A stretch of DNA of 64,000 nucleotides from Thermincola carboxydiphila (GTDB lineage Bacteria; Bacillota; Thermincolia; Thermincolales; UBA2595): positions 124,001-188,000 of the forward strand of contig JAENYP010000003.1 in the NCBI GenBank assembly GCA_016841725.1, given 5' to 3'. Numbering within the stretch: the first letter of the stretch is position 1; every line of letters begins with the position of its first letter. Both the position numbers and the translations under genes were made by a program. Below are positions 1 through 8,854 of this stretch, in pieces. A model generated the notes under the pieces. That model worked only from the letters and a program-made list of their open reading frames with translations, was not told where the DNA came from and ran no database searches.

Positions 1-1556
1 ATGTTCTTAGTCGTTATCTTAAAGCTGCAGAGATGTCACAGGCTGAGTTGATAATTAGAATAACAGGGGATTGTCCATTAATCGACCCGCCAACTATTGA
101 TACTATGATTCAGTTAGCTAAAAAAGAAAAAGCAGAGTATGTTATCTGTAATCCCTCTGAACCTGTAATTCATGAAGGGTTTGAGGTTGTTTCAATTGAG
201 GCACTAAGGAAAGTCGATCAGTTGGCTTCAGAAGATTATCACCGGGAACATGTGACTATCTATATCAAAGAGAATTCGAACCTTTTTAATATCAAATATG
301 CTGATACAGATCCCGAATATAAAGGTGAGGGATATAGGATTTCAGTAGATAATAATTGTGACTTCAGGTTTATGCAGGAAGTCTACAAAAGATTATACAT
401 TCCCGGGGAGATTCTTGATTTAAAAAGAGTTATAGCACTGCTAAAGGATCATCCAGAAATCCGGGAATTAAATAGACACATTAGTCAAAAGAGTGTCAGA
501 GCGGCAAGTTACAGGGTAGTCTTTTTAATTGAAGGGGGTTCTCAGAGTGGATTAGGTCATTTAAGGCGCTGCCTGAGCCTGGCAAAGGTGCTTCATGAAT
601 CTTATCACTGTGGGATTGAATTTATCACTAACAATGATCCCAAAGTTACTGAAAGGATTGTCAAAAGGGGTTTTAGCGTTAGGGCGATACTTGATAGTGA
701 AGATATTGTTAAGTGTCTTGGAGATTTATATTCAAATGATTTGATTAACGTATTAGTAGTTGATACTAAGAACTATTATGGTGAGGGTTTAATCCAAAGA
801 TTGAGAAGAGAATTTCCTAATCTTTTAATAGCTGTCATTGACAAAGTTGATGGCGAATGTGAAATGGCCAACTTAGTAGTGATACCTGCAGCGCATGTAC
901 CTTATAACCAGGAGCCAACTTTTAAAAAAGCTAAACTATTAATAGGGCCTCAATACATAATTCTTGGCGAGGAGTTTTCAAAGGAACACAGAATAGGGAG
1001 GTTAAGGCAAAAGGATAAAAACAACCTGATAGTATCTATGGGAGGTAGCGACCCTAACAATATCACCCTTAAGGTTTTAAGGGCCCTGGAAGCCTCCCGT
1101 GACAGGTATAATATTACGGTGATAATTGGTCCAGCTTATGTACATAAAGATGAATTATTTAGTTTTACGAACAATTGTAAACGAAAAATTGAGGTGGTTG
1201 AAAATCCATCTGATATTGTTAGGTACTTTAAGACGGCAGCTGTAGCTATAGTTGCTTTTGGTGTTACAGTGTACGAAATGGCTGCTCTAGGTGTTCCGGC
1301 AGTTGTTATCACGCATACACCCAAAGATATCATTTATGCTGAACAGTTAGAAAAGACCGGTCTATGCTTAAATTTGGGTTACCACAATGATATATCTGTA
1401 GAGGGACTTGCATCAAAATTGGAAACCATTTTATCTCAAACAGAATCATTTCAACAAATTGAAAAAAAAAACGCATCCATTGTAGATGGAGGAGGAGCAT
1501 TAAGGGTATCCGAGGAAATCTACAAGTTAATACAATCCTATAACTTATCCACGTAA
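1..1556 (+). CDS. cytidylyltransferase (SpsF-like) / PseG-like fusion, 5' end cut by window
   Basis: The reading frame is open from base 3, so the true start lies left of the window; the ATG at 33 is internal. The visible 517 residues begin in an SpsF/NeuA-type CMP-sugar cytidylyltransferase domain (RITGDCPLID near residue 20, to about residue 165). The second domain resembles PseG, the UDP-sugar hydrolase of pseudaminic acid synthesis: GLGHLRR glycine-rich loop near residue 185, a MGGSDPNN loop, and a C-terminal VYEMAALGVPAVVI segment typical of GT-B folds. By family knowledge such fusions release a 2,4-diacetamido sugar from UDP and activate the derived nonulosonate with CMP. First visible gene of a glycan cluster leading to fliS, so a role in flagellin glycosylation is inferred. 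Exact substrate unknown. Confidence 0.85.
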   Translation, partial: VLSRYLKAAEMSQAELIIRITGDCPLIDPPTIDTMIQLAKKEKAEYVICNPSEPVIHEGFEVVSIEALRKVDQLASEDYHREHVTIYIKENSNLFNIKYADTDPEYKGEGYRISVDNNCDFRFMQEVYKRLYIPGEILDLKRVIALLKDHPEIRELNRHISQKSVRAASYRVVFLIEGGSQSGLGHLRRCLSLAKVLHESYHCGIEFITNNDPKVTERIVKRGFSVRAILDSEDIVKCLGDLYSNDLINVLVVDTKNYYGEGLIQRLRREFPNLLIAVIDKVDGECEMANLVVIPAAHVPYNQEPTFKKAKLLIGPQYIILGEEFSKEHRIGRLRQKDKNNLIVSMGGSDPNNITLKVLRALEASRDRYNITVIIGPAYVHKDELFSFTNNCKRKIEVVENPSDIVRYFKTAAVAIVAFGVTVYEMAALGVPAVVITHTPKDIIYAEQLEKTGLCLNLGYHNDISVEGLASKLETILSQTESFQQIEKKNASIVDGGGALRVSEEIYKLIQSYNLST

Positions 1557-1581
1557 ATCTGAAGGGAAGAAGGGATATTGT

Positions 1582-2688
1582 TTGAATCCCCAAATGAAGT
1601 TACCTGATGCTGTCATCTGTCTGGCGGCTGGTATGTCTCAACTGATAGTGATTCGTAAGGCTAAGGAGTTAGGATTTGCTGTTATTTCAGTTGATAGAAA
1701 TCCTAATGCACCGGGTTTTGCTGAAAGTGATAAACGAATTAATTTGAGTACTTATGATTCAAAACCTATCTTAGCCGAAATCAAAAAACTTCAGACCAGA
1801 TTCAACATTGTTGGTGTTATCAATAGATCTTCTGGCCCGCCGGTTATAACAAATGCTGAGATTTGCAGGGCTTTAGGCCTACCTGGTATATCTATCGAAT
1901 CAGCTAGATGCATTTTGAATAAAGCAGAGTTACTTTCAATGTGCGCTTCCAAAAAATTGTTAACACCTACCTGCTTTTCCTTAAGCTCGATAGATGAAAA
2001 TGACATTTCCCGGATAGGAATTCCATGTGTTATAAAACCGTCAGTTTCTCTTGTAGGGAAAAGCGGGGTGACGGTTGTGAAAAATAAAGCAGCAATTGCA
2101 GATGCTTTTGAGAAAGCAAAGAAAGCTTCTTTAACAGGTGTTGTTAATATCGAAGAGTTTGTCCCAGGGCGGGACGTAGTATTGATGGCAATAGTTAGTG
2201 AGGGTACGGTTTTTCCTATTACACTTCTTGATGAAATAAATGGGTGCGATGAAGCTGGGGTCACCCGTGGAATGGGATTTGCGATTCCTTCCGTTATGAG
2301 CGGTGCCAGGGAAGAAGAATTGATTCTCACACTTGCTCAGAGGATAGTAGATATTTTTGGTTTAAGAACAACATCCTTTTTAATGTCATGTCGATGTGAA
2401 AAAGGCGGTACCCCTAAATTAATTGAAATTCATCTTGACTTAGGAGGAGATTTAATATTCGATGAATTGATACCTGCAAGTACAGATTTTGATGTGTTGG
2501 GTTATTACTTAAAAGTTTTGGCAGGCCAAAAATTACAGCCTGTTAAACCAAGCTTCTCCCCCACAGCTGTTTTATACGAAAAAGGGGAAGGGCTCATCAG
2601 GGGGCGGTCTTTTAAAATAATAAGTTATGACTCTAGAGAATCATTAGAAGAGGAAATTACAAGGCGTTTAAATACTGCTGGTTTTTAA
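1582..2688 (+). CDS. ATP-grasp ligase (first of two)
   Basis: 368 residues, TTG start preceded by a GGGAAGAAGGG ribosome-binding site. The N-terminal part is a Rossmann-like pre-ATP-grasp fold (AVICLAAGMSQ, then VDRNPNAPGF near residue 38), as in carbamoyl-phosphate synthase-like and PurK-like proteins. ATP-grasp signatures follow: IKPSVSLVGKSGV near residue 152, an IEEFVPGRDV motif near 192, and a metal-binding KLIEIHLDLGGD near 282. Enzymes of this fold join a carboxylate to an amine or thiol through an acyl phosphate. In this glycan cluster it may attach an amino acid or acyl group to an amino sugar; that is inference. A second, distinct ATP-grasp gene lies at 5953. Confidence 0.8.
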   Translation: MNPQMKLPDAVICLAAGMSQLIVIRKAKELGFAVISVDRNPNAPGFAESDKRINLSTYDSKPILAEIKKLQTRFNIVGVINRSSGPPVITNAEICRALGLPGISIESARCILNKAELLSMCASKKLLTPTCFSLSSIDENDISRIGIPCVIKPSVSLVGKSGVTVVKNKAAIADAFEKAKKASLTGVVNIEEFVPGRDVVLMAIVSEGTVFPITLLDEINGCDEAGVTRGMGFAIPSVMSGAREEELILTLAQRIVDIFGLRTTSFLMSCRCEKGGTPKLIEIHLDLGGDLIFDELIPASTDFDVLGYYLKVLAGQKLQPVKPSFSPTAVLYEKGEGLIRGRSFKIISYDSRESLEEEITRRLNTAGF

Positions 2689-2720
2689 CATTTTTAACAG
2701 AAGGGTAGGTAGTTATTTAA

Positions 2721-3383
2721 ATGAAAAATAATATAGCATGGTGGGACAAAACTTATAGTTGGAATGCAGAAAACAAAAACCATTTGGTTTATCCCGATGA
2801 GGACCTAGTCCGTATAGTAAAAAAGTTTTTTATACCGAATAAGATTAAAAACGTATTAGATTTAGGGTGTGGGAGCGGCAGACATTCATTGATGATGGTT
2901 AGTGAGGGGCTGCAAGTTACAGGGATAGACAGTTCGCAAAATGCTCTTGATATTGCGGAGAAATTAACATCATTTGCGTCAGAGAAAAGAAGGTTTGATT
3001 TAGTAGATGTTACTCAGGGATTACCGTATGATGACGAATCTTTTGATGCCGTTGTGGGTTGGGGAGTTTTACATTACATAAGCACCCAAGATTCGAAAAA
3101 AACGCTGCAAGAAATCCACCGGGTGCTTAGGCCCGGCGGGTACTTTGCACTTACATTGAGGTCTGTAGAAGATTCGGAATGTACAAATAAAGATAATAAT
3201 GTATTCCAAAAGTCAAATGCTTATGAAAGCACAGAACTTTTATTTAGATATTACAATGAAGCGGATATACAACAAGAGCTCCCCGCATTTGAAGAAATAA
3301 AGTATGGACATAAAACAAGAACCCTTTTGGAGGATTCTAATCGTCGAATAGCTCATTGGTTCATAGTGTGTAAAAAAATATAG
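2721..3383 (+). CDS. class I SAM-dependent methyltransferase
   Basis: 220 residues. The SAM-binding glycine motif NVLDLGCGSGRHS is at residues 44-56, the acidic end of beta-2 (TGIDSS) near 72, and the VVGWGVLHYI post-motif plus LRPGGYFALTLR near 135, all as in Methyltransf_11/25 proteins. The N-terminal WWDKTYSWN resembles methyltransferases that act on sugars or small metabolites. It sits between an ATP-grasp ligase and a DXS-like enzyme with 32 bp upstream, so it probably methylates an intermediate or the finished glycan. Substrate cannot be read from sequence. Confidence 0.85.
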   Translation: MKNNIAWWDKTYSWNAENKNHLVYPDEDLVRIVKKFFIPNKIKNVLDLGCGSGRHSLMMVSEGLQVTGIDSSQNALDIAEKLTSFASEKRRFDLVDVTQGLPYDDESFDAVVGWGVLHYISTQDSKKTLQEIHRVLRPGGYFALTLRSVEDSECTNKDNNVFQKSNAYESTELLFRYYNEADIQQELPAFEEIKYGHKTRTLLEDSNRRIAHWFIVCKKI

Positions 3384-3405
3384 AATACTTGAAAGGAGCA
3401 TATAT

Positions 3406-5184
3406 ATGATTTCTCTTAGGGATATAAAGAATCCTGAGGATATTAAATCGTTAAGTTACAATGAACTTAAGCACCTGGCCAACGAGATCAGGAACTTTTT
3501 AATAGATAATATATCACAAACCGGTGGACACATTGGAGCAAATTTAGGAACAATTGAATTGACTATTGCCCTACATTATGTCTTCGATTCACCTAGAGAT
3601 AAAATTATCTGGGATATTGGGCATCAAGGATATACTCACAAAATACTTACAGGGAGAGCCCACCTTTTTACTACTTTAAATAAATATGGAGGCATGAACA
3701 GATTCATAACCTGGACTGAAAGTAAGCATGATGTAATTGAAGCATCCCATGCCGGCACCTCTGTATCAGTTGCTCTCGGTATTGCTTTGGCAAAAAAACT
3801 TAATGGTTTAAATGACTATACTATTGCGGTGGTCGGAGATGGAACCTTGGCTGAGGGCATGATTTGGGAGGCATTGAATCACGCAGCGGTTACAAAGACC
3901 AGGTTAATTATTATTCTTAATGATAACGGCTATGCCATAAGTGCCGGATTCGGAGCATTACATAATTACTTAAGTAAAATGCAGTTGGGCGATAAAAGCC
4001 CAGAAACGTTTTTTACTTCTTTGGGCTTTCATTATATTGGACCAATTGATGGACATGATATTCAAAAGCTATCGGAAGCTTTACAATTTGCTAAAAGCAT
4101 AGATAAAGTATCAATCTTGCATGCTAAAACTATTAAAGGCTGTGGATTACCACTAGCCGAACATCATCCTTTTAAAATGCATTTTTCTTTCCCTTTTGAT
4201 AAAAAAACGGGGAAAATACAAAAGGAACTATTATCTACAGGGTACCAGGATATAGCTGCCAGTATTATTGAGAAAGAGATGGAGAATGAAGATAAAATAA
4301 TTGCTATTACGCCTTCCACACTCTATGCCACGGGACTGCAAAAGGTATTTGATAGGTTTCCTAATCGTTGTTATGATCCGGGTATGGAAGAACAGCATGC
4401 AATGACAATGGCCGTAGGACTGGCACTTGAAGGTTATAAACCTATTGTTTTTTACCAGTCCACATTCTTGCAGCGAGCATATGACCAGCTTTTTCATGAT
4501 GTTTGTTTCATGAATAAACCAATTCTTTTGTTGACAGTTAGGACCGGTTTTGCAGGTTATGACAATTCTACTCATCATGGTATTTATGACTTTGCTTATC
4601 TACGCGGACTTCCAAACATAAGACTTATGTATCCCAAAGATCGTTTTGAGCTAGAGCGTATGATACGAGATAACTTGAGGAATTTAACCGGACCGGTACT
4701 TATTTCGATGCCTTACGGGCCTGTAGATATAATTGATGAAAGCGTGCTGGATGAGCCTCCACAAGTTTTCAGGCGGGCACAAGTAATAGAAAAGAGTAGA
4801 GAAATTCTTATAATTACTGTAGGGAATAAGTTCTTAGCTGCACGTGATACTGTGGAGGAACTTAAGAATCAAGGGATAAATGCTGGTCTAGTTAATCTGA
4901 GGTATTTAAAACCATTACCAGAAGAACAATTAGTCAATTTAATGCGTGATACTCTTAGGGTAGTAACACTGGAAGAAGGGGTTTTAGATGGAGGAGTTGG
5001 CAGCTCTATAGCTGCACTGGCCATTGATAATAATGTTAGATGTGAAATGCTGCGCATTGGAATTCCGTGTAAGTTTGTGGAACCCGGATCTAATTCAGAA
5101 CTTTGTAAAGTTTACGGACTTGAAAAAACAGGTATACTTGCTAAAATTAATAAACGTTGGCCAGAATTGTTTTTTACCAAATAA
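3406..5184 (+). CDS. DXS-like thiamine-diphosphate enzyme (transketolase family)
   Basis: 592 residues, single chain, closest in motifs to 1-deoxy-D-xylulose-5-phosphate synthase rather than transketolase: GGHIGANLG at 40-48, the ThDP/Mg site GDG at 144-146 with LNDN at 171-174, a GLPLAEHHP segment near 247 like the DXS GYAPAE region, EEQHA at 328-332 with the probable catalytic Glu329, and STFLQRAYDQ at 352-361. The conserved THHG follows at 389-392. DXS condenses pyruvate with glyceraldehyde-3-phosphate. Its place inside a glycan cluster, 26 bp before an SDR, argues that this copy is a paralogue adding a two-carbon acetyl unit to a sugar precursor (compare the YerE/YerF logic in yersiniose synthesis); that is inference. 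A housekeeping dxs role is possible and is not excluded. Confidence 0.85.
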   Translation: MISLRDIKNPEDIKSLSYNELKHLANEIRNFLIDNISQTGGHIGANLGTIELTIALHYVFDSPRDKIIWDIGHQGYTHKILTGRAHLFTTLNKYGGMNRFITWTESKHDVIEASHAGTSVSVALGIALAKKLNGLNDYTIAVVGDGTLAEGMIWEALNHAAVTKTRLIIILNDNGYAISAGFGALHNYLSKMQLGDKSPETFFTSLGFHYIGPIDGHDIQKLSEALQFAKSIDKVSILHAKTIKGCGLPLAEHHPFKMHFSFPFDKKTGKIQKELLSTGYQDIAASIIEKEMENEDKIIAITPSTLYATGLQKVFDRFPNRCYDPGMEEQHAMTMAVGLALEGYKPIVFYQSTFLQRAYDQLFHDVCFMNKPILLLTVRTGFAGYDNSTHHGIYDFAYLRGLPNIRLMYPKDRFELERMIRDNLRNLTGPVLISMPYGPVDIIDESVLDEPPQVFRRAQVIEKSREILIITVGNKFLAARDTVEELKNQGINAGLVNLRYLKPLPEEQLVNLMRDTLRVVTLEEGVLDGGVGSSIAALAIDNNVRCEMLRIGIPCKFVEPGSNSELCKVYGLEKTGILAKINKRWPELFFTK

Positions 5185-5210
5185 AAAGAGCGAATTAAAG
5201 GTGTGATTCT

Positions 5211-5960
5211 ATGAGATTAAAAGATAAAGTGGCGGTAATTACCGGCTCAAGTCGGGGTATAGGTAGGGAGATTGCTGAAACGTTTGCTCGAGAGGGTTGC
5301 GATATGGTTATTAATTATTATTCTGATGCAACATCTGCTGCTCAGATAGAAAAGAAAATAAGAGATATTGGGAGAAGTGTGCTTGTAATACAAGCAGATG
5401 TTACAAAAAGAAAAGATATTCAAAGACTCTTTTTTGAGGCTATAACGCATTTTGGACGTATTGATATATTGGTAAACAACGCGGGGATTAATAAGCGAGG
5501 ATTCTTTACTGAAATTACCGACGAAGATTGGGACATGATTATGAATGTTAATCTCAAAGGGCCTTTTATTTGCTGCCAGGAGATTTTTTCTTATATGAAG
5601 GAACAGGGTTCAGGCAGAATAATAAATATCTCTTCCGTGGCAGGTCAATATCATGGTCCTAAGACTGTTCATTATGCAGTATCTAAAGCAGGGTTAAATA
5701 GTTTAACAAAGGTTATTGCCAGGTACGGTGCACCTCATAATATCTTAGTTAATGCCGTTGCTCCGGGAATAATTCTTACAGACCAAACGCGAGATGAGCT
5801 TTCTAGTGTTGCGGGAAGAAATGTTATAGATATGACTTTATTAAAGAGGCCAGGTAACTTAGAAGATGTGGCTAACACTTGCATTCTACTTGCATCAGAA
5901 GAACAAAACTACATTACCGGACAAGTAATTAGTGTAAGTGGGGGTGCTTATCTTGGTTAG
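5211..5960 (+). CDS. short-chain dehydrogenase/reductase (FabG-like)
   Basis: 249 residues, classical SDR. The cofactor motif TGSSRGIG is at 11-18, NNAG at 89-92, catalytic Asn114, Ser142, and the YAVSK motif with Tyr155 and Lys159; the C-terminal GQVISVSGGAYLG fits the family end. Catalyses NAD(P)H-linked oxidation or reduction of a hydroxyl/keto group. Because it directly follows the DXS-like gene and overlaps the next ATP-grasp gene, it more likely reduces a keto sugar than a fatty-acyl intermediate. FabG proper cannot be ruled out by sequence alone, but no other fatty-acid genes are nearby. Confidence 0.85.
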   Translation: MRLKDKVAVITGSSRGIGREIAETFAREGCDMVINYYSDATSAAQIEKKIRDIGRSVLVIQADVTKRKDIQRLFFEAITHFGRIDILVNNAGINKRGFFTEITDEDWDMIMNVNLKGPFICCQEIFSYMKEQGSGRIINISSVAGQYHGPKTVHYAVSKAGLNSLTKVIARYGAPHNILVNAVAPGIILTDQTRDELSSVAGRNVIDMTLLKRPGNLEDVANTCILLASEEQNYITGQVISVSGGAYLG

Positions 5961-7197
5961 TACTTCAAATCAAAAAAAGACAGTTTTGGTACTTGGTGCC
6001 AGTCAGGACCAAGTTTATTTAATCAGAACGATTCAATCCATGGGTCTAAGAGTATTGGCGGTGGATATGAATCCGAAATCCCCAGGCTTAAAAGTATCTG
6101 ATGATAGTGCTGTAATAAGTACTAGGAATGTAGATAAAATATGTGCCTATCTAAAACTATATCAGGCTAAAGGGTATAAAGTAGTAGGAGTAATAACAAT
6201 GGGAAGTGATATTCCGGATGTGGTGGCGGCTATAAGCAGTTTTCTGGGTACACCTAGCATTTCAACGCAATCCGCTTTTTTGTCAGTTAATAAATATGAA
6301 ATGAAAAAGGCTTTTCAGGCGAAGAACATCCCTATTCCTTGGTTCAAACGAATTAAATCGCTGGAAGAGTTAAAACGTGTAGTTTCAGAAAGGGATTTTC
6401 CCCTTATCCTCAAGCCGATAGATAGTGCTGGATCAAGAGGCGTTTTTAAACTTGATAAAAGTTGCAATTTAGTAAATCTATTTAATAGATCCCTATCATT
6501 TTCCAGATCCGGGTACTGCCTTGTAGAAGAATTTCTTGAAGGCTCACAAATCAGTACGGAAACAGTCATGTTCAGAGGGTGTGGCGTTACCCCTGGTTTT
6601 GCTGATAGAAATTACGAATTTATGGAGCGATTTCTACCCCGGATTATTGAAAACGGTGGTTGGGTGCCGACGGTTCTTGAACCTGCTCAACAGGAAGAAG
6701 TTAGAAAATTGGTGATTAGGGCCTCTTTGGCTCTTGGTGTAACAGACGGAATTACAAAAGGTGATATTGTACTAACCAAGGAAGGACCCAAAGTTATTGA
6801 GATGGCTACACGCCTTAGCGGTGGTGACTTTTCGGCCGGTTTAGTTCCATTAAGTACGGGTGTAAATTATGTAGAGGCTGCAGTGAAACTTGCGATCGGT
6901 GAGGAAGTTGATTTCAAGGAATTAAAGTCTAAGATGCTTAGACATGTAGCTAATCGTTATTTTTTCCCGAAACCGGGGAAATTGGTTAGGATTGAAGGGG
7001 TAGAGAAAGTGTGCGCCCAGAAGTGGATAAAAAAGTTGGAATTTTGGTACAAAACAGGTGACTTGGTTCCGGAAATTCTAAGCCATGCTCATCGGTTTGG
7101 GGTATTTATGGTTGAAGGAAAGACACGAGAAGAAGTTGAGGAGCGAATTAAATGGGTATATAAAATGATCAATGTCGTAACTGAACCTGTGTATTAG
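5953..7197 (+). CDS. ATP-grasp ligase (second of two)
   Basis: About 414 residues from TTG 5953, which follows a GGGGGTG ribosome-binding site; an upstream GTG at 5938 is also possible. Overlaps the SDR stop, indicating translational coupling. N-terminal Rossmann segment KTVLVLGASQDQ and AVDMNPKSPGL mirror the first ATP-grasp protein. ATP-grasp core: PLILKPIDSAGSRGV near residue 143, CLVEEFLEGSQIS near 180, and the Mg-binding PKVIEMATRLSGGDF near 277. A C-terminal extra domain of about 100 residues (from MLRHVANRYFFPKPG) resembles the lid of carboxylate-amine ligases such as those making dipeptides or acylating sugars. Substrate unknown. Confidence 0.82.
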   Translation: MVSTSNQKKTVLVLGASQDQVYLIRTIQSMGLRVLAVDMNPKSPGLKVSDDSAVISTRNVDKICAYLKLYQAKGYKVVGVITMGSDIPDVVAAISSFLGTPSISTQSAFLSVNKYEMKKAFQAKNIPIPWFKRIKSLEELKRVVSERDFPLILKPIDSAGSRGVFKLDKSCNLVNLFNRSLSFSRSGYCLVEEFLEGSQISTETVMFRGCGVTPGFADRNYEFMERFLPRIIENGGWVPTVLEPAQQEEVRKLVIRASLALGVTDGITKGDIVLTKEGPKVIEMATRLSGGDFSAGLVPLSTGVNYVEAAVKLAIGEEVDFKELKSKMLRHVANRYFFPKPGKLVRIEGVEKVCAQKWIKKLEFWYKTGDLVPEILSHAHRFGVFMVEGKTREEVEERIKWVYKMINVVTEPVY

Positions 7198-7222
7198 CCA
7201 TTCCCTACAAAGGAGGAAGTTA

Positions 7223-8398
7223 ATGAGTACTTTGAATTCCGAAACTAATTTTAAATGTGATATATGTCGTAGTGAGATATCGAAAACTATTTTTTCGGAG
7301 CTGTCTCTTGGCCTCGATTATGGTAAACATGATTTTACATTGGAGGATTTGAAGGCCAATTATGTCGTCTGCCAACATTGTGGCACCGTTAGCCAGTACC
7401 CCCTGCCTGAAGAGGATAGGCTCCAAAGATATTATGCTACCAGCCAGGGCTATTTGATTGCAAACTATAAAAACGATGTTTACCAACACAGAGTTCAAAT
7501 GATTAAGGAAGTCACTAGTCTATCAAAAGGCAAAGCTTTAGAAATAGGGTCGTGTAAAGGCGTATTTTTGCAAATGCTTCATGAGGAATTAGAAATAGAG
7601 GTTTTTGGAATAGAGCCTTCTGAAGACTGTTGTGAATACTCAGAAAAAGTTGGTATCCCAGTGGTTAAGAGCCTTTTTGAAAATGTCGATCTAGAAAATG
7701 AAAAAATGGTTGGGGAATTTGACATTGTAATAGCGATGTGTGTCTTGGAGCACGTAAAATCACCGCGGGCATTTTTAGATAAGATGGCGCGTACAGTTAA
7801 GGAAGGCGGCTACTTATATATTGAAGTTCCCTCAAGTGAACTGTTATCCCGTTTTTCCACAAAGTGTAGATTTGGAGAAAACGTTAATAAAATTCACTTA
7901 TATCATTTTACTGGACAAGCTTTAGCCTATCTCGTAAACGATTTGGGGTTTGCCGTAGTTCATCAGTCTAACAGTAATGATTTCGATTATCCTTGTCTAC
8001 ACATTATCGCCCGAAAAATATCACCATCTTTATTAGGAGAAGAAGTTTTCCTGGGACAAATTAACATTAAGAAACGGAAAGTAAAGGAGATTGCGGAAAG
8101 GCTAATGAACACACTTCAGCAAAACAGGAACGTAGTTCTCTGGGGCGCATCGACAGAGCTTTATGATGTAATTTGTAGTTACCCGGAATTGAAAGTATTA
8201 ACTAACTATATATTAGTGGACCGAAACCCTCTGAAGCAAGGTAAAAAAATGCTTGAAATACCAATATATAGCCCAGAGGAAATTTTATCAAGAAATACCG
8301 ATTGTGTTGTGGTGACTACTAGGAATAAAGGGATTAATGCTAGCATACGTAAGGATGTGGGAATTATGTTACCGGGGGTTAAATGTGTTGATATGTGA
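7223..8398 (+). CDS. C-methyltransferase-type protein with zinc ribbon and sugar-binding C-terminal domain
   Basis: 391 residues in three parts. An N-terminal zinc-binding segment has Cys12, Cys15, Cys50 and Cys53, as in the putative zinc-binding domain of NDP-hexose C-methyltransferases. A class I methyltransferase core follows (KALEIGSCKGVF at 104-115, MCVLEHV near 172). The C-terminal part (VVLWGASTELYDVI near 308, DRNPLKQGK, IPIYSPEEI) matches the C-methyltransferase C-terminal domain family. Members such as TylCIII/NovU add a methyl branch to keto-deoxysugar nucleotides, so this enzyme probably makes a branched sugar. Strong ribosome-binding site AAGGAGGAAG before ATG 7223. Confidence 0.82.
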   Translation: MSTLNSETNFKCDICRSEISKTIFSELSLGLDYGKHDFTLEDLKANYVVCQHCGTVSQYPLPEEDRLQRYYATSQGYLIANYKNDVYQHRVQMIKEVTSLSKGKALEIGSCKGVFLQMLHEELEIEVFGIEPSEDCCEYSEKVGIPVVKSLFENVDLENEKMVGEFDIVIAMCVLEHVKSPRAFLDKMARTVKEGGYLYIEVPSSELLSRFSTKCRFGENVNKIHLYHFTGQALAYLVNDLGFAVVHQSNSNDFDYPCLHIIARKISPSLLGEEVFLGQINIKKRKVKEIAERLMNTLQQNRNVVLWGASTELYDVICSYPELKVLTNYILVDRNPLKQGKKMLEIPIYSPEEILSRNTDCVVVTTRNKGINASIRKDVGIMLPGVKCVDM

Positions 8399-8446
8399 CG
8401 AAAAGACTATTGAATATAAATTAGTCTTAAATACTGTTCAAGCTGA

Positions 8447-8852
8447 AATCCAGATCAATTTCCTGTTACTGAAAATACCTTCACATCCCCTTATGGAGTC
8501 AGTAAGCTAATTATAAGGTGCCTGCAGTATCGATTACGGTGTTTTACCGTGTTTGGGCCGCGACAGCGCCCTGACATGGCCTTTAATCGTTTTATTAAAG
8601 CAATTTTGGCTGGCGATGGAAAAAACAATATAGTAAAGTGGTTGGCAGGTAACTATTAATAAAAATTATATCAATATTAGAGGAGATTAAGGCAAAAAAG
8701 CTAATAAAAAATATGTAGAGAAACAAAAGGGCGATGTCCGGGATACATCAGGAGACATAAACAAAGCTCAAAAGGTCTTAAATTATAAGCGAAGGATTAG
8801 TTTTAAAGAAGGAATAACTGCAGAGGTGCAGTGGTTAAAGGAGAGGGAATAG
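8447..8852 (+). pseudogene. remnant of NAD-dependent sugar epimerase/dehydratase
   Basis: This 430-base gap holds two pieces of one extended-SDR sugar epimerase. From 8447 the frame reads [16 protein letters not shown], which contains the YxxxK active-site motif, and continues into [17 protein letters not shown], a near-invariant signature of the UDP-glucose 4-epimerase group, until a stop at 8660. About 50 bases on, with frame changes, INILEEIKAKK and, from 8712, YVEKQKGDVRDTSGDINKAQ followed by the VQWLKERE end match the normal C-terminus, closing at TAG 8850. The N-terminal NAD-binding half and the middle are missing. A TGA at 8444 precedes the first piece. Clearly decayed; it marks loss of one sugar-nucleotide step in the cluster. 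Confidence 0.85.
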
Positions 8853-8854
8853 GT

